This document shows, in pieces, positions 63,835-64,000 of a stretch of 64,000 nt of DNA. The stretch lies in assembly GCA_028277395.1 (NCBI GenBank), contig JANQGJ010000085.1:1-64000 (forward strand), read 5' to 3'. Numbering within the stretch: position 1 is the first letter of the stretch; every line of letters starts with the position of its first letter. The position numbers and the translations under genes are program-made. This DNA is from Bacteroidales bacterium. GTDB taxonomy: Bacteria; Bacteroidota; Bacteroidia; Bacteroidales; F082. The notes beneath the pieces are model-generated. The model saw only the letters and a list, made by a program, of their open reading frames with translations. It was not told the origin of the DNA and made no database searches.

Positions 63835-64000
63835 CTATCTGCTAAATGCATCACCGACCCTGAATGTTAAACTCCAGTCGTCCTTACCAATACCAACATC
63901 AATCCCGATGTTGATCTTTTCCTTTTCTATCAAACGATATCTTATTCCCACTCCGGCTCCGGGAAGGTAGGTTGTATTAAATAACCCGCTAAAATCAGGG
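63835..64000 (-). CDS. C-terminal end of an outer-membrane surface-antigen-like (Omp85-type) protein, cut by window edge
   Basis: 54 codons and a stop are visible on the minus strand; the rest lies beyond the right edge. The sequence NTTYLPGAGVGIRYRLIEKE, then KINIGIDVGIGKDDWSLTFR, then VGDAFSR shows alternating strands of a beta-barrel, typical of the last two strands of the bacterial surface antigen family (BamA/TamA-like). The short polar tail after the last strand is slightly unusual. The family call rests on little sequence. Confidence 0.6.
   Translation of the reverse strand, partial: PDFSGLFNTTYLPGAGVGIRYRLIEKEKINIGIDVGIGKDDWSLTFRVGDAFSR

Noticed and set aside
1-64000. CRISPR arrays, tRNA or rRNA genes, complete insertion sequences
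   Set aside because: No regularly spaced repeats, no tRNA or rRNA signatures and no transposase gene were found by eye on either strand. The regular repeats seen (YD, TPR, kelch, SBBP) are within proteins.

Overview
The window comes from a low-GC member of the Bacteroidota, probably Bacteroidales/Marinilabiliales-like. The evidence is four proteins with type IX secretion (T9SS) sorting tails, DUF5686, DUF2807, LruC/DUF4842 and OMP_b-brl_3 families, TPR-HTH regulators, lipoproteins with the [LSA]-C-x-(D/E/K) pattern, and promoter boxes of the Bacteroidota type (TTG-N19/20-TAnnTTTG) rather than -35/-10 with Shine-Dalgarno. I recognise no tRNA, rRNA, CRISPR array or complete insertion sequence.

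Region 1 (1-16.2 kb) is an accessory surface operon of RHS/YD type. It holds a very large exported protein cut by the left edge, a vWFA-PKD exported protein, a small exported protein, and a 2,889-residue RHS protein with a unique 240-residue C-terminal tip. A convergent lipoprotein gene, two REP-like palindromes and a truncated rhuM gene follow. One domain appears to be split across the first two open reading frames.

Region 2 (16.2-27.5 kb) carries a DUF5686 outer-membrane protein, a membrane TPR-HTH regulator, a secreted Omp28/thioredoxin-like T9SS cargo, a galactokinase/sodium-sugar symporter pair and a DUF2807 protein.

Region 3 (27.9-39.6 kb) is a complete respiratory nitrate reductase operon: a di-haem cytochrome c (narC-like), narG, narH, narJ, narI, then two narK-type transporters (K1 and K2 type). 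A Cys-rich Crp/Fnr regulator follows. Gene order resembles that of Thermus nar operons, with the cytochrome first. Two FNR-box-like palindromes lie upstream of the operon, and an 84-bp inverted repeat encloses the regulator's own promoter.

Region 4 (39.8-49.4 kb) has two membrane-bound regulators with C-terminal HTH domains (LuxR and AraC type), a kelch and an SBBP-repeat T9SS cargo, and a TonB-dependent-receptor-like protein. Region 5 (49.5-51.5 kb) is a compact type II restriction-modification pair, convergent and overlapping by 12 bp, whose methyltransferase has a fused MerR-like HTH.

Region 6 (51.6-58.1 kb) is the most interesting part. A LytS-type kinase with a His/Pro-rich periplasmic loop and a LytTR regulator lie downstream of a Spy/CpxP-like protein and a DUF1566 lipoprotein, and next to a CotH/lamin-tail T9SS protein. 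The DUF1566 and CotH genes share a 70-bp promoter architecture of identical geometry, containing a TTGA-N17-TTGA direct repeat with LytTR-like spacing. I infer one envelope-sensing regulon. Region 7 (58.1-64 kb) has a small zinc-ribbon protein, a LruC protein with its N-terminal module encoded separately as a lipoprotein, an SLC13 permease, a small conserved protein and the end of an outer-membrane surface-antigen gene.
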